Assembly (NCBI GenBank): GCA_900549805.1
Contig: URPV01000020.1
Location: forward strand, 1-19,871
DNA length: 19,871 nt
Origin: an uncultured Veillonella sp.
GTDB taxonomy: Bacteria; Bacillota; Negativicutes; Veillonellales; Veillonellaceae
Direction: 5' to 3'
Positions 1 to 8,694 of the stretch are shown piece by piece; within the stretch, counting starts at the first letter, position 1; each line of letters begins with the position of its first letter. The notes below the pieces were generated by a model that saw nothing but the letters and a program-made list of their open reading frames with translations, ran no database searches and was not told the origin of the DNA. Position numbers and translations under genes: made by a program.

Positions 1-243
1 ATCATCTAAATAATAGGTAAAGTGAGTTTCAAAGAGACTCATTTTACCAGATCTAGAATCCACTTTTTTTAAATTCGCCTCAACCACATATTGTGGATGA
101 TTAGTAATCATGACATGCACACTATCTACATCCACATACCATTGGCTATGAGGATCAGTAGTAACAGCCACATAATTCGTAGCAAAGGTCGATCCTATAC
201 AAGAACAAACTATAGCACATAATACTATAATAATCTTTTTCAT
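1..243 (-). CDS. Small secreted protein, cut by window edge
   Basis: An ATG at 243 opens a frame that stays open for 81 codons to the left edge, so the C-terminus is missing. A G-rich ribosome binding site (GGGGGG) lies 4 bases before the ATG. The N-terminus MKKIIIVLCAIVCSC is a short basic start followed by a hydrophobic core. A signal peptidase I site after STFA (about residue 21) is plausible. A lipoprotein cleavage at one of the cysteines is less likely. The mature part contains QWYVDVDSV and a later YVVEANLKKV stretch, a beta-strand pattern seen in small exported proteins with a 'WYVD' motif. I do not recognise the family with confidence and assign no function. It begins 37 bases after the mutS2 stop with no terminator seen between them, so it may be read from the same transcript. 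Confidence 0.6.
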   Translation of the reverse strand, partial: MKKIIIVLCAIVCSCIGSTFATNYVAVTTDPHSQWYVDVDSVHVMITNHPQYVVEANLKKVDSRSGKMSLFETHFTYYLDD

Positions 244-280
244 AAGCCCCCCATTACACAAATATACAGGTACCCTTTTA

Positions 281-2659
281 TTATTTTAAATATACATTGG
301 TGGCCCCTGCCCCGCCTTCTGTATACCCAGCCATTTCGAACTTGGATACTTGTGGCAGGGTCTTGAGATAAGCTTGGACACCATCCCGAAGGACACCGGT
401 CCCCTTACCATGAATGATACGGACCTGACTGATACCTGCTAAAAGAGCTTGATCAACAAAGCGAGATACATTCATAACCCCTTCGTCCACGGTTTGCCCG
501 ATGATGTTGAGTTCCGTGGTGGCCATTTGTTGACGGGCTACTTGCGTAACGGGTTTTCCTTTTTTAGTCCGCACCTTATTCTTATTGCGGGCATCCCGTT
601 CCTCCTTAGCTACCTCTTCCCGGGTGGTAGACTTCACATCGTCGATCTTAACCGTCGCTGTAAGGCCGTTGACATCAATATTAAGGCGGTTGCCCTTAAT
701 CGCCAAGACAGTCCCTAAGGAGCGGAGAGAGGACACATAAACAGAGCTGCCCACCTTGACATCTTGAATGGTCAATGTTTTTCGATCCTCGTCTACCAAT
801 TGAGGTACGACAATACCAGAGGTCCCCTTGCGTGCTCGGGTCACCGCTTCCTGCCGCTTTGTCTTATTAGCTTCCGAGAATTGGTTTTTCAAATCCTTAA
901 TGATTTGTTCCCCTTCAACCCGGATAGACCGCTTGAGGTTTTCCGCATCTTCTTGAGCCTTTTGGAGAACTTGCTTTTTCTTTTCATTAAAGGCCTTGCG
1001 CTCGCGCTCTAGGTTCCCTTTCATACGGCGAGCTTCATCCAATTCCTTCTTGAGGGCCCGTTCTCGGTCTTTGGTCCTACGCAATTGTTCATTCAATTCA
1101 GACAAGACTTCTTCCATATCGGAGCTTTCAAAGGAGGACTTATAATCTCGTGCCTTATTGACGATATCCGCCGGTAGGCCTAGGCGGGCCGCAATAGATA
1201 GGGCATGCGATGACCCCGCCACACCGATATTGAGACGGTAGGTTGGCCGTAAGGTTCGTTCATCGAACTCCACATGGCCATTTTCAATTCCTTCCGTATG
1301 GTAGGCATAATTTTTAAGCTCATTGTAGTGGGTGGATACCATGGCGAGGCAACCCGATTGGCGGAAGTAGTCCAAAATGGATACAGCCAAAGCAGACCCT
1401 TCTTCTGGATCCGTGCCAGACCCAATTTCATCCAAGAGGACCAAATCATTAGGACCCACCCTTTTAAGGATAGAAATAACCTGAGTCATATGGGCCGAGA
1501 AGGTGGATAAGGAGGCCTCGATGGACTGCTCATCCCCTATATCGGCAAAGACATTTTGAAAGACTGGTAGAGTAGATCCCGATTCTGCTGGGATACAGAG
1601 ACCCGATTGGTTCATAAGGGACAAGAGGCCCAGGGTCTTGAGGTTGACGGTCTTACCGCCCGTATTAGACCCCGTAATAAGGAGGATCCGATAGTTGCTT
1701 CCCAAGATGATATCCGTAGGCACCACCTGGTTAGCGGGAATCAAAGGATGGCGAGCCCGCATGAGGTTGACCACTCGATCTTGACTAAGGGTCGCAGGAT
1801 GGGCCTTCATGGCCAAGGCCATATAGGCCTTACCATAGACAAATTCCACATGGGATACCTTTTCGCAGGCATCCATGAGGTTATTGGAATCAGCCTTAAC
1901 CAAACCAGATAATTCCTTGTAAATCCGTAAGACTTCCTGTTCTTCCCCCATGATAGCTTCCATCAAGTCATTGTTGAGGTTGACCAGACGCATAGGTTCA
2001 ATATAGAGGGTTTGCCCCGTAGCAGACCGGTCATGCACGAGACCATCAAAGACATGGCGGTATTCCTGCTTGACTGGAATTACATAGCGGTTATTCCGTT
2101 GGGTTACGATAGCCTCTTGAAAGTACTTTTGGTTGTCCTTGTCATGGAGAATCGCTTGCAGGTCAGACTTGATTTTCTCCTTGGTTTTGGCAATGATCAT
2201 GCGCAAGTTTTGAAGTTTAGGAGAAGCTGAATCCAAGAGGTCTCCCTTATCATCAAAAACCCGTTTAAGACGGCGTTCTAAGCGTTCAAAATTAGGCATA
2301 TCCTGAACCCAAAGGGACAGTAGTGGATAGTCCATATACTTGGTGTGGAAGAACTTCTCCATGCGGCGATAGGCCCCAATAGTGAGGGAAATATCCCACA
2401 ATTCTTCCTTAGTCATAATAGAATCCTTACGGGACTTGCGGGTAGCCTCCCGGATATCTCGGGTCCCACCTAACGGTTGTTCTACCTCGGTAGAGATAGA
2501 CCGCATGGCCTCTACGGTTTCGTCTAGGGCTTCTTGAATAGCCTGAGCCTTGGTCATAGGCACCAGTTCCTTGGCCATTTCTTTGGCAATGGAAGACGAA
2601 CAGTGGCTAGCCAATTGTTCCCGTATAGCCGAAAAATCTAATAGGTCTAGATTAAACAT
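281..2659 (-). CDS. mutS2: MutS2 family ATPase/endonuclease
   Basis: MutS2 is a dimeric ABC-type ATPase with a clamp and a C-terminal Smr domain. In Bacillus it has been linked to suppressing recombination and, more recently, to splitting collided ribosomes. It lacks the mismatch-recognition domain of MutS. At 792 residues the length is normal. Visible parts: helical core/lever (about 1-300), Walker A GSNTGGKT (330-337), STFSAHM signature (385-391), Walker B LVLLDEIGSGTDP (406-418), a charged coiled coil (about 510-605), a small KOW-like beta region (about 625-675) and the Smr domain (715-792) with HGKGTG at 750-755. The usual LDLR at the Smr start reads LNII here, so the acidic and basic residues are lost. 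The start is set by AAAGGAGG five bases before the ATG. That site abuts the stop of the upstream U32 gene (11-base gap), so the two are probably translated in coupling. Confidence 0.95.
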   Translation of the reverse strand: MFNLDLLDFSAIREQLASHCSSSIAKEMAKELVPMTKAQAIQEALDETVEAMRSISTEVEQPLGGTRDIREATRKSRKDSIMTKEELWDISLTIGAYRRMEKFFHTKYMDYPLLSLWVQDMPNFERLERRLKRVFDDKGDLLDSASPKLQNLRMIIAKTKEKIKSDLQAILHDKDNQKYFQEAIVTQRNNRYVIPVKQEYRHVFDGLVHDRSATGQTLYIEPMRLVNLNNDLMEAIMGEEQEVLRIYKELSGLVKADSNNLMDACEKVSHVEFVYGKAYMALAMKAHPATLSQDRVVNLMRARHPLIPANQVVPTDIILGSNYRILLITGSNTGGKTVNLKTLGLLSLMNQSGLCIPAESGSTLPVFQNVFADIGDEQSIEASLSTFSAHMTQVISILKRVGPNDLVLLDEIGSGTDPEEGSALAVSILDYFRQSGCLAMVSTHYNELKNYAYHTEGIENGHVEFDERTLRPTYRLNIGVAGSSHALSIAARLGLPADIVNKARDYKSSFESSDMEEVLSELNEQLRRTKDRERALKKELDEARRMKGNLERERKAFNEKKKQVLQKAQEDAENLKRSIRVEGEQIIKDLKNQFSEANKTKRQEAVTRARKGTSGIVVPQLVDEDRKTLTIQDVKVGSSVYVSSLRSLGTVLAIKGNRLNIDVNGLTATVKIDDVKSTTREEVAKEERDARNKNKVRTKKGKPVTQVARQQMATTELNIIGQTVDEGVMNVSRFVDQALLAGISQVRIIHGKGTGVLRDGVQAYLKTLPQVSKFEMAGYTEGGAGATNVYLK

Positions 2660-2670
2660 CCAATCCTCCT

Positions 2671-5025
2671 TTATAAAATACCGCGGAAATAATGGCCCCG
2701 TGTGATAGGTCTCCCATCATCTTCCTTCTTAGGAGGGGCCTCTTCTAGGCCTAGCATAATCGCTTTATAATGGGCCACCATAGCTTGTAAATCCTTTGGA
2801 TTCCACTGGCGTCCATCGATGCGAAGGATATCAATTCCCCTCTTTATAAGGTCTGGCACATAGGCCCGCATATCTAACATATGACTATTCATGATATGCA
2901 TACGGCAGTAGGGATCCGTTTTTAGTGGGAAGACCTCACCCTTACGGTCTCGTAGGCTGTAAGAAGCCTTTAGGCAAGGGCGACTACAGGTCTTCTTAAG
3001 GCCTCCACCAACAAAGGCTCCGATAACACAATATTCAGAAATCATCATTTCAACCAGCCCATGTACGGTGGCCTCTAATGGAATAGCTAGGTCTCTGGCC
3101 ATTTGGGAAAGCTGACTAAGGGTCAGTTCTTGAGAGGGAGCTAGCGATGCAAAGCCTTGTTGGGCCCAGAACTTAGCCGTATGGCTATTAAAGATATTAA
3201 GAGATGTATCTCCTTCCAAGGCCCCTTGGTAACCTAAATCCTTAAGGCTCACAATATAACCCGGTGCATGAATGGCAATAGAATCAGGCTGCGCCGCTAC
3301 CATGGCCGCCAAGGTCTCATGATAGTCCGCCCCCTCTTGGTCTTTAATAACCCGAGGGGTCGCTAAGCTAACCCATACCTTGTGAGAGTGGCAGTAATCC
3401 ACTACCTCTTTATAGATAGCCTCTTGGTATGGGGCCCGGTAAAGGCGATCACCACCGAAGACGATCTTTTGTGCCCCTCCCTTAATAGCGGCCTTAACTA
3501 GGTCTAGCTCATCCACGCGAGCGGAGATGATATGGTCACAGCCTCCCATCATAGATTGGGCTCCTTCTTGTCCCCTATGACTGAGTTCTTCTATCCTGGT
3601 AGGAGTCGCTTCTTCAGACTCTTGGTGAATGGATACCGCATGGTCCAAGTTAGTATCTAAATTAGTGTGGGCAGCCACCTCTACCTCTTGCTCTTCAATA
3701 TGATCCTTAATCAAAAGGTCTTCCATAGCCTCAATAGCTCGACGGCGAAGTTCATTGAGAACAGAGGCTGGCCACATATAAGGCCCATCTGGTATGGATA
3801 CAGCTTCTAAGGTAAAGAGAGTATTACCCAAGCGGCCCAATTGGTCTTGGACCTTGTCCATAGAGGTAGGTTTTTTATTAGCCAAGACAGGAAGAAAATC
3901 ATGGGCTACAGAAATAGACCGACCATCCTCTGTCATGAGGGTTAAGCCTGTGTGCTGGGTCCCCTCTTGATTGATCTCCTGCCCTTGGTCCCAAGAACTT
4001 GCTTGGTAAGGACCCTCTTCTATGGTTAGGTAAGCATAGAGAGGAATCTTATGCTCAAAGTCTGATAAACCTCGAGACTTGGCATCATTGGCTATGGAAT
4101 GGGTATGCTTATTATTAGGGACTACAGCAGTAATCATATCCCGCCCCTGAAGTCCTTCTAAATGGGCCGTAGAGAAGCCCCGGTTAAAGACAGAGGCCAA
4201 GGCCTTGCGGTCTCGATCTGTCACCCTTCCATGGGCGTCTATAATAGCCCGGTAAGAGGATATGACTTCCTTTACATAAGACGGCTTCTTCATGCGCCCC
4301 TCTACCTTAAAGGAAGTAACCCCCGCTTCCATAAGATCTCCCATAAATTCGGCGTAGTTAAGGTCCTTAGGAGACAAAAGATAGTTGGCTCCTTGGGTAT
4401 TTACCACCCGACCTTTTTGGTCTAATAGCTCATAAGGCAAGCGGCAAGGTTGGGCACAAGAACCACGGTTACCTGACCTCCCCCCTATGAAAGAAGACAT
4501 TTGGCACTGACCAGAATAGCAGACACAAAGGGCCCCATGGACAAAGACTTCAATCTCCGCCTTACAGTTATTACATATGTGGCGAATATCTTCTAAGGAT
4601 ACCTCCCGGCCTAAGACCACCCGGGTAAAGCCGATAGACTCATAAAAACGGACCGTTTCTAAGTTCATAGCAGTCATTTGGGTAGATCCGTGAAGGTGTA
4701 ACTTAGGGGCTACCTTCTGAGCCAATTGAGCTACGGCCAAATCCTGTACTAAAATGGCATCCACCCCTACCGCTTCTAGCTCTTTCAGATAGGCAGCCAA
4801 AGCCTTCATCTCGGAGTCGCCGATGAGGATATTGACGGTCACATACACGGCAGCTCCCTTAATATGGGCCAAGCGAACAGCCTGGCGGAGGGTATCCATA
4901 TCAAAATTAGCCGCATGAGCCCGGGCATTAAAGCCCTTACCACCCAAGTAGATGGCATCAGCACCAGCATCGAGGGCAGCGATAAAATTTTCCATAGACC
5001 CTGCTGGGGCCAATAATTCAATCAT
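2671..5025 (-). CDS. Double-domain U32 family protein (RNA hydroxylation / peptidase U32)
   Basis: The protein has 784 residues if it starts at the ATG at 5025. I prefer that ATG to one seven codons earlier because TAGGAG lies five bases before it and the protein then begins MIELLAPAGS, the typical U32 start. The first U32 barrel (about 1-290) carries the family signature EVFVHGALCVCYSGQC (about 159-174) with cysteines at 167, 169, 174, 190 and 194. A DUF3656-like middle part and an acidic linker (about 440-490) follow. A second barrel-like half (about 495-760) has the variant EATVHGLVEMMISEYC and cysteines at 666, 680, 684 and 707. Known relatives are E. coli RlhA (23S rRNA C2501 hydroxylation) and TrhP (tRNA 5-hydroxyuridine), which depend on prephenate and iron-sulfur assembly. 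Which RNA this one modifies cannot be read from sequence. It is followed directly by mutS2. Confidence 0.88.
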   Translation of the reverse strand: MIELLAPAGSMENFIAALDAGADAIYLGGKGFNARAHAANFDMDTLRQAVRLAHIKGAAVYVTVNILIGDSEMKALAAYLKELEAVGVDAILVQDLAVAQLAQKVAPKLHLHGSTQMTAMNLETVRFYESIGFTRVVLGREVSLEDIRHICNNCKAEIEVFVHGALCVCYSGQCQMSSFIGGRSGNRGSCAQPCRLPYELLDQKGRVVNTQGANYLLSPKDLNYAEFMGDLMEAGVTSFKVEGRMKKPSYVKEVISSYRAIIDAHGRVTDRDRKALASVFNRGFSTAHLEGLQGRDMITAVVPNNKHTHSIANDAKSRGLSDFEHKIPLYAYLTIEEGPYQASSWDQGQEINQEGTQHTGLTLMTEDGRSISVAHDFLPVLANKKPTSMDKVQDQLGRLGNTLFTLEAVSIPDGPYMWPASVLNELRRRAIEAMEDLLIKDHIEEQEVEVAAHTNLDTNLDHAVSIHQESEEATPTRIEELSHRGQEGAQSMMGGCDHIISARVDELDLVKAAIKGGAQKIVFGGDRLYRAPYQEAIYKEVVDYCHSHKVWVSLATPRVIKDQEGADYHETLAAMVAAQPDSIAIHAPGYIVSLKDLGYQGALEGDTSLNIFNSHTAKFWAQQGFASLAPSQELTLSQLSQMARDLAIPLEATVHGLVEMMISEYCVIGAFVGGGLKKTCSRPCLKASYSLRDRKGEVFPLKTDPYCRMHIMNSHMLDMRAYVPDLIKRGIDILRIDGRQWNPKDLQAMVAHYKAIMLGLEEAPPKKEDDGRPITRGHYFRGIL

Positions 5026-5058
5026 AATGTCTCCTAGACAATACATACCATAGGACTA

Positions 5059-5082
5059 TGGCGAATGAAGAACCATTCGCCA
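5059..5082 (-). other. Stem-loop in the leader of the U32 gene
   Basis: GGCGAATG pairs with CATTCGCC around a 6-base loop, with one extra A-U pair at the base. It lies between the pheT terminator-like hairpin and the U32 ribosome binding site (5031-5036). No T-run follows, so it is not an intrinsic terminator. A TATACT box at 5086-5091 lies just upstream on the minus strand, which would place this hairpin at the very 5' end of a U32-mutS2 transcript. Such hairpins can stabilise mRNA, but the role here is inferred. Confidence 0.5.
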
Positions 5083-5085
5083 CAG

Positions 5086-5091
5086 AGTATA
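5086..5091 (-). promoter_or_regulatory. Possible -10 box for the U32-mutS2 unit
   Basis: TATACT on the minus strand matches the sigma-A -10 consensus at five of six positions. A -35 box is poor: TTTTCA is present but only 15 bases upstream. The position after a probable terminator and before the U32 gene makes a promoter expected here. Confidence 0.3.
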
Positions 5092-5120
5092 GCATGTAGG
5101 GTCTTCTGAAAAGACCATAA

Positions 5121-5138
5121 GGACGCCCGAAGGCGTCC
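5121..5138 (-). terminator. Hairpin terminator-like element after pheT
   Basis: On the minus strand GGACGCC pairs with GGCGTCC around a TTCG tetraloop, a very stable 7-base-pair stem. It begins 23 bases after the pheT stop. The following sequence, TTATGGTCTTTT, is only moderately U-rich, and a second weak hairpin (GTCTT/AAGAC, 5101-5115) follows. Termination is probable but may be incomplete, with read-through into U32-mutS2. Confidence 0.6.
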
Positions 5139-5160
5139 CATAGGATGCTATATAGGCGAA

Positions 5161-7608
5161 TTAGTCGCGCAATTTACAGTTAATATCAGCCAACTTTTCA
5201 ACAATCGTATCGATATGTTGGTCGATATCTTCATCGTTCAAGGTACCATCCATGGACCTGAATTGAAGGTTGTAGGCGATAGACCGGAAACCTTCTTCGA
5301 TGTGTTCCCCTTGGTAGACGTCAAAGATATGAACCCCTGTGAGATACTGGCCACCATATTGATGGATGAGGTCCAAGATGTCCTGAGAGGAAACGGAGTT
5401 TGGTACCACGATAGCCAAATCGCGAGCGGTGCCTGGGAATTTAGAGAATGGCACGTAACGGAATTCTGGTGTATCGATGGCCATGATAGCTTCCAAGTCT
5501 ACTTCGAAGATATAGGCCTTGTTAGGAAGGTCAAAGTTCTTCACCACTTGTGGGTGGAGCTCACCAAAGTTAGCGATAACCTTACCATTCACAAGGTATT
5601 GAGCAGATACACCTGGGTGCATGTAAGGTTCTGTAGACCGGCGCACATCCCATTCTTTAAGGCCAATGTTATTGAGGAGGGAATCAATAGCCCCCTTCAC
5701 ATCATAGAAGTCGACCTGACGGGCCTCTGTGTTCCAGGAGTCTTCCCCTAGCTCGTTAATGGCAAGCCCTGTCAGCATTGGCCGTTCATGAGGTACTTCA
5801 ATCAAAGGCAGAGCCTTAGGTTCATACACATTACCCACTTCGAAGAGGTAGAGGTCCCGATTCTTTTGCTTAAGGTTACGAATGGCCGCTTCGATGACTG
5901 CAGGCACCAAGCTAGTCCGCATATAAGGGAACTCTTCGGAAATTGGATTCATAATAGGAATGGCTGTATAGCGGCTATCGCTTTCCGGCAAGAGCATATT
6001 AGCCAACCCATCCTTATGCATAAAGGAGAAGGTGATAATCTCGGAACCACCGATGCTAGCCAAGAAATGTTTTACTTCCTTTTCCAAGGCTTTCTTATCG
6101 GTCATAGACCCAGATTTGAGGAAGGCCCTTGGCGTGGTGGCTACAATGTTGTCGTAGCCATAGATACGACCTACTTCTTCTGCGATATCCGGCATTACAG
6201 TGCAGTCGTTACGCCAGGAAGGAACGGTAGCAGTAATAGTATGGCCCTTCTTTTCCAAGTGGAATTCTAGGTCAGTCAAGATTTCTTCCATAGAGGACTC
6301 AGGGATGTCTGTCCCCAAGTAAGCATTGACTTGATCAGCAGTAAAGGAGATTTTTACGGTTTCTTGTGGAATTGGATATACGTCGATAACCCCTTGTGCC
6401 ACCTTAGCTTCTGGACAAATCTTTTGGAGAAGTTGAGCCGCTTGGTCCAAGGCGATAGCGGTAAATTCAGCGTTTACGCCCCGTTCATAGCGACCAGATG
6501 CTTCGGACCGAAGGCCCAAAGCCTTAGCGGTGCGGCGTATGGAGGATGGTTTGAAAACAGCCGCTTCAAAGACAACAGAAGAAGTCTCATTGGTAACTTC
6601 AGAATCAAAGCCACCCATAACACCAGCTACCCCAACTGGGCCTTCAGCATCGGCAATCACCAACATATCTGGGGTTAACTCCCGATCGGTGCCATCCAAG
6701 GTTTGAATAACTTCACCCTTTTCAGCCAAGCGAGCCGTCAATTGGTGCCCCTTAATATGGTCATAATCATAGGCATGCATAGGCTGACCTAATTCCAACA
6801 TGACAAAGTTGGTTACGTCCACTACGTTGTTAGTGGGACGGATGCCGGAGTTGCGCAGGCAATTTTGCATCCATAAAGGCGATGGGCCCACTTTCACATT
6901 GGTGACTAAGCGGGTCATAAAACGTTGGCAGAGTTCTTGGTTATCGATTTCCACCGCCAAGCGACCAGCGATAGGTCCATCATTTTCATCCACTGTAAAT
7001 TCAGGGAACTTAGCCTTTTGACCAGTCAAAATGGCGAACTCACGAGAGAGGCCCACCATGGAGAAACAATCGCCCCGGTTGGCAGTCAATTCGAACTCAT
7101 AAACATAGTCATTGAGCATCAAAAGATCACGTACATCCTTACCGATAGGAGTCCCCTCAGGGAAGATATAAATCCCTGTGGCTTCTTCCGGCTGTACGAG
7201 GTCCTTGGAAATACCAAACTCGTTGATAGAGCAGAACATGCCTTCGGAGACTTGGCCCCTAAGTTTACCCTTTTTAATTTCGGTCCCATCAGCTAGGCGG
7301 GACTTATGGTAGGCTACGGGAACAATTTGGCCAACTGCCACGTTAGTTGCAGCCGTAACGATTTGCTTGGTTACCGCTTCTCCCTCTTCTGTGAGGCAGG
7401 CTACTTGGCAAACCTGTAATTTATCGGCATCAGGATGCTTGGTAATTTCAACAATGCGACCTGTGTAGATCTTTTTGAGACCTGGGTCCATGTTGATCAC
7501 ATCTTCCACAGGAATACCTGCTTGAGTCAATATATCAGCCAATTCTTGTGGGTTGCGAGACATATCCACAGGAACAAATTCATTCATCCAAGTTAAACTT
7601 GCTTTCAT
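5161..7608 (-). CDS. pheT: Phenylalanyl-tRNA synthetase beta subunit
   Basis: PheT pairs with PheS in an alpha2beta2 enzyme that charges tRNA-Phe in the cytoplasm. The beta chain contributes tRNA binding and editing of mischarged tyrosine. At 815 residues it is the usual size for Firmicutes. The N-terminal OB-fold tRNA-binding domain is seen at about 40-155 (KIYTGRIVEITKHPDADKLQ). The B3/B4 editing region lies at about 210-380, the B5 domain near 410-475, the catalytic-like core near 490-690 (EEFPYMRTSLVPAV) and the ferredoxin-like anticodon-binding domain at 722-815 (FSKFPGTARDLAIVV). The AGGAGG ribosome binding site overlaps the pheS stop codon (13-base gap), so the pair is translationally coupled and shares the upstream T-box. 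I see no missing domain. Confidence 0.97.
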   Translation of the reverse strand: MKASLTWMNEFVPVDMSRNPQELADILTQAGIPVEDVINMDPGLKKIYTGRIVEITKHPDADKLQVCQVACLTEEGEAVTKQIVTAATNVAVGQIVPVAYHKSRLADGTEIKKGKLRGQVSEGMFCSINEFGISKDLVQPEEATGIYIFPEGTPIGKDVRDLLMLNDYVYEFELTANRGDCFSMVGLSREFAILTGQKAKFPEFTVDENDGPIAGRLAVEIDNQELCQRFMTRLVTNVKVGPSPLWMQNCLRNSGIRPTNNVVDVTNFVMLELGQPMHAYDYDHIKGHQLTARLAEKGEVIQTLDGTDRELTPDMLVIADAEGPVGVAGVMGGFDSEVTNETSSVVFEAAVFKPSSIRRTAKALGLRSEASGRYERGVNAEFTAIALDQAAQLLQKICPEAKVAQGVIDVYPIPQETVKISFTADQVNAYLGTDIPESSMEEILTDLEFHLEKKGHTITATVPSWRNDCTVMPDIAEEVGRIYGYDNIVATTPRAFLKSGSMTDKKALEKEVKHFLASIGGSEIITFSFMHKDGLANMLLPESDSRYTAIPIMNPISEEFPYMRTSLVPAVIEAAIRNLKQKNRDLYLFEVGNVYEPKALPLIEVPHERPMLTGLAINELGEDSWNTEARQVDFYDVKGAIDSLLNNIGLKEWDVRRSTEPYMHPGVSAQYLVNGKVIANFGELHPQVVKNFDLPNKAYIFEVDLEAIMAIDTPEFRYVPFSKFPGTARDLAIVVPNSVSSQDILDLIHQYGGQYLTGVHIFDVYQGEHIEEGFRSIAYNLQFRSMDGTLNDEDIDQHIDTIVEKLADINCKLRD

Positions 7609-7621
7609 CAGTCGTAACCTC

Positions 7622-8644
7622 CTAGAACTGTTTCAAGAAACGGGTATCATCTTCGAAGAAGAGGCGCAAGTCCCCAATCCCGTAAAGAAGCATAGCAATC
7701 CGTTCAACCCCTAGTCCAAAGGCAAAGCCTTGTACTTGGTCAGGATCGTAGCCATTCATGCGGAGTACGTTAGGATGAACCATGCCGCAGCCTAGAATTT
7801 CAAGCCAGCCTGTATGAGAGCATACGCGGCAGCCTTCCCCACCGCACATAACGCAGGAGATATCGACTTCCGCTGATGGTTCTGTAAATGGGAAGAAGGA
7901 AGTTCGGAAGCGAATCTTAGTCTCTTCACCAAAGATATGGCGTAGGAAAGACTCAATGGTCCCCTTGAGGTCTGCAAAGGTGATATCCTTATCAATCAAG
8001 AGGCCTTCTACTTGGTGGAATACAGGGGAATGAGTGGCATCATAGTCCCAACGGTATACCTTACCTGGGGCAATCATGCGGATAGGCTCATTATGGCCAG
8101 ATTTTTGCATGGTCCGTGCCTGTACAGGAGACGTATGAGTCCGGAGGAGGAAGTTTTCAGTAATGTAGAAGGAATCCTGCATATCGCGAGCTGGATGGTC
8201 TGCTGGCAAATTGAGGCATTCAAAGTTAAAGTAGTCCTCTTCAATTTCAGGGCCTTCCTCAACGGTGTAGCCCATCTTCATAAAGAAGTCTTCAATCATT
8301 TCATTGACAGCTGTCAAAGGATGAATATGACCTACTACTGGTTGACGACCTGGTAGGGTAATATCGATTTCTTCAGAGGCTAACTTATGTTCCATTTCAA
8401 TCCGGTCCATGTTAGCCTTAACCTTGTCTAAGGCCTCTTCCACAGCCACGCGCACTTGGTTAACCAAGGCCCCCATCTTAGGGCGTTCTTCTGAGGATAA
8501 TTTACCCAAACCTTTCAAGAGAGAGGTTATCTCCCCCTTTTTGCCCAAGTATTTAACCCGCACATCTTGTAGGGCTTGTTGTGAATCAGCCTTATTAACA
8601 GCAGCCAAAGCCACGTCCTTGAGGGCTTGCAATTGTTCTTCCAT
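7622..8644 (-). CDS. pheS: Phenylalanyl-tRNA synthetase alpha subunit
   Basis: This is the catalytic class II subunit of phenylalanyl-tRNA synthetase, 340 residues. I place the start at the ATG at 8644. An in-frame ATG at 8656 exists, but the ribosome binding site GGAGG lies inside its first codons and five bases before 8644. The N-terminal coiled coil (about 1-90) is followed by RTHTSPVQ (168-175), a Cys cluster at 264/267/272/275, motif 2 FRTSFFPFTEPSAEV (246-260) and motif 3 GFAFGLGVERIAML (306-319). All catalytic motifs look intact. It is the first gene after the T-box leader and is followed by pheT. Confidence 0.97.
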   Translation of the reverse strand: MEEQLQALKDVALAAVNKADSQQALQDVRVKYLGKKGEITSLLKGLGKLSSEERPKMGALVNQVRVAVEEALDKVKANMDRIEMEHKLASEEIDITLPGRQPVVGHIHPLTAVNEMIEDFFMKMGYTVEEGPEIEEDYFNFECLNLPADHPARDMQDSFYITENFLLRTHTSPVQARTMQKSGHNEPIRMIAPGKVYRWDYDATHSPVFHQVEGLLIDKDITFADLKGTIESFLRHIFGEETKIRFRTSFFPFTEPSAEVDISCVMCGGEGCRVCSHTGWLEILGCGMVHPNVLRMNGYDPDQVQGFAFGLGVERIAMLLYGIGDLRLFFEDDTRFLKQF

Positions 8645-8665
8645 ACATTCCTCCATTTATAAAAA

Positions 8666-8694
8666 TAAAAACCCCCGTCCCGGAAAGGGGCGAA
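8666..8694 (-). terminator. T-box terminator hairpin of pheST
   Basis: On the minus strand, CGCCCCTTTCC is followed by GGGACGGGGG and then TTTTTATTTTT. The CCCC/GGGG stem with a long U-tract is a standard intrinsic terminator. It lies directly after the T-box antiterminator bulge sequence and ends about 20 bases before the pheS start. Confidence 0.85.

Noticed and set aside
5215..5751. A 178-codon open frame on the + strand inside pheT
   Set aside because: It is antisense to a conserved, well-supported pheT frame, has no recognisable motif and has no ribosome binding site I can support. Long antisense frames arise from the codon bias of the real gene.
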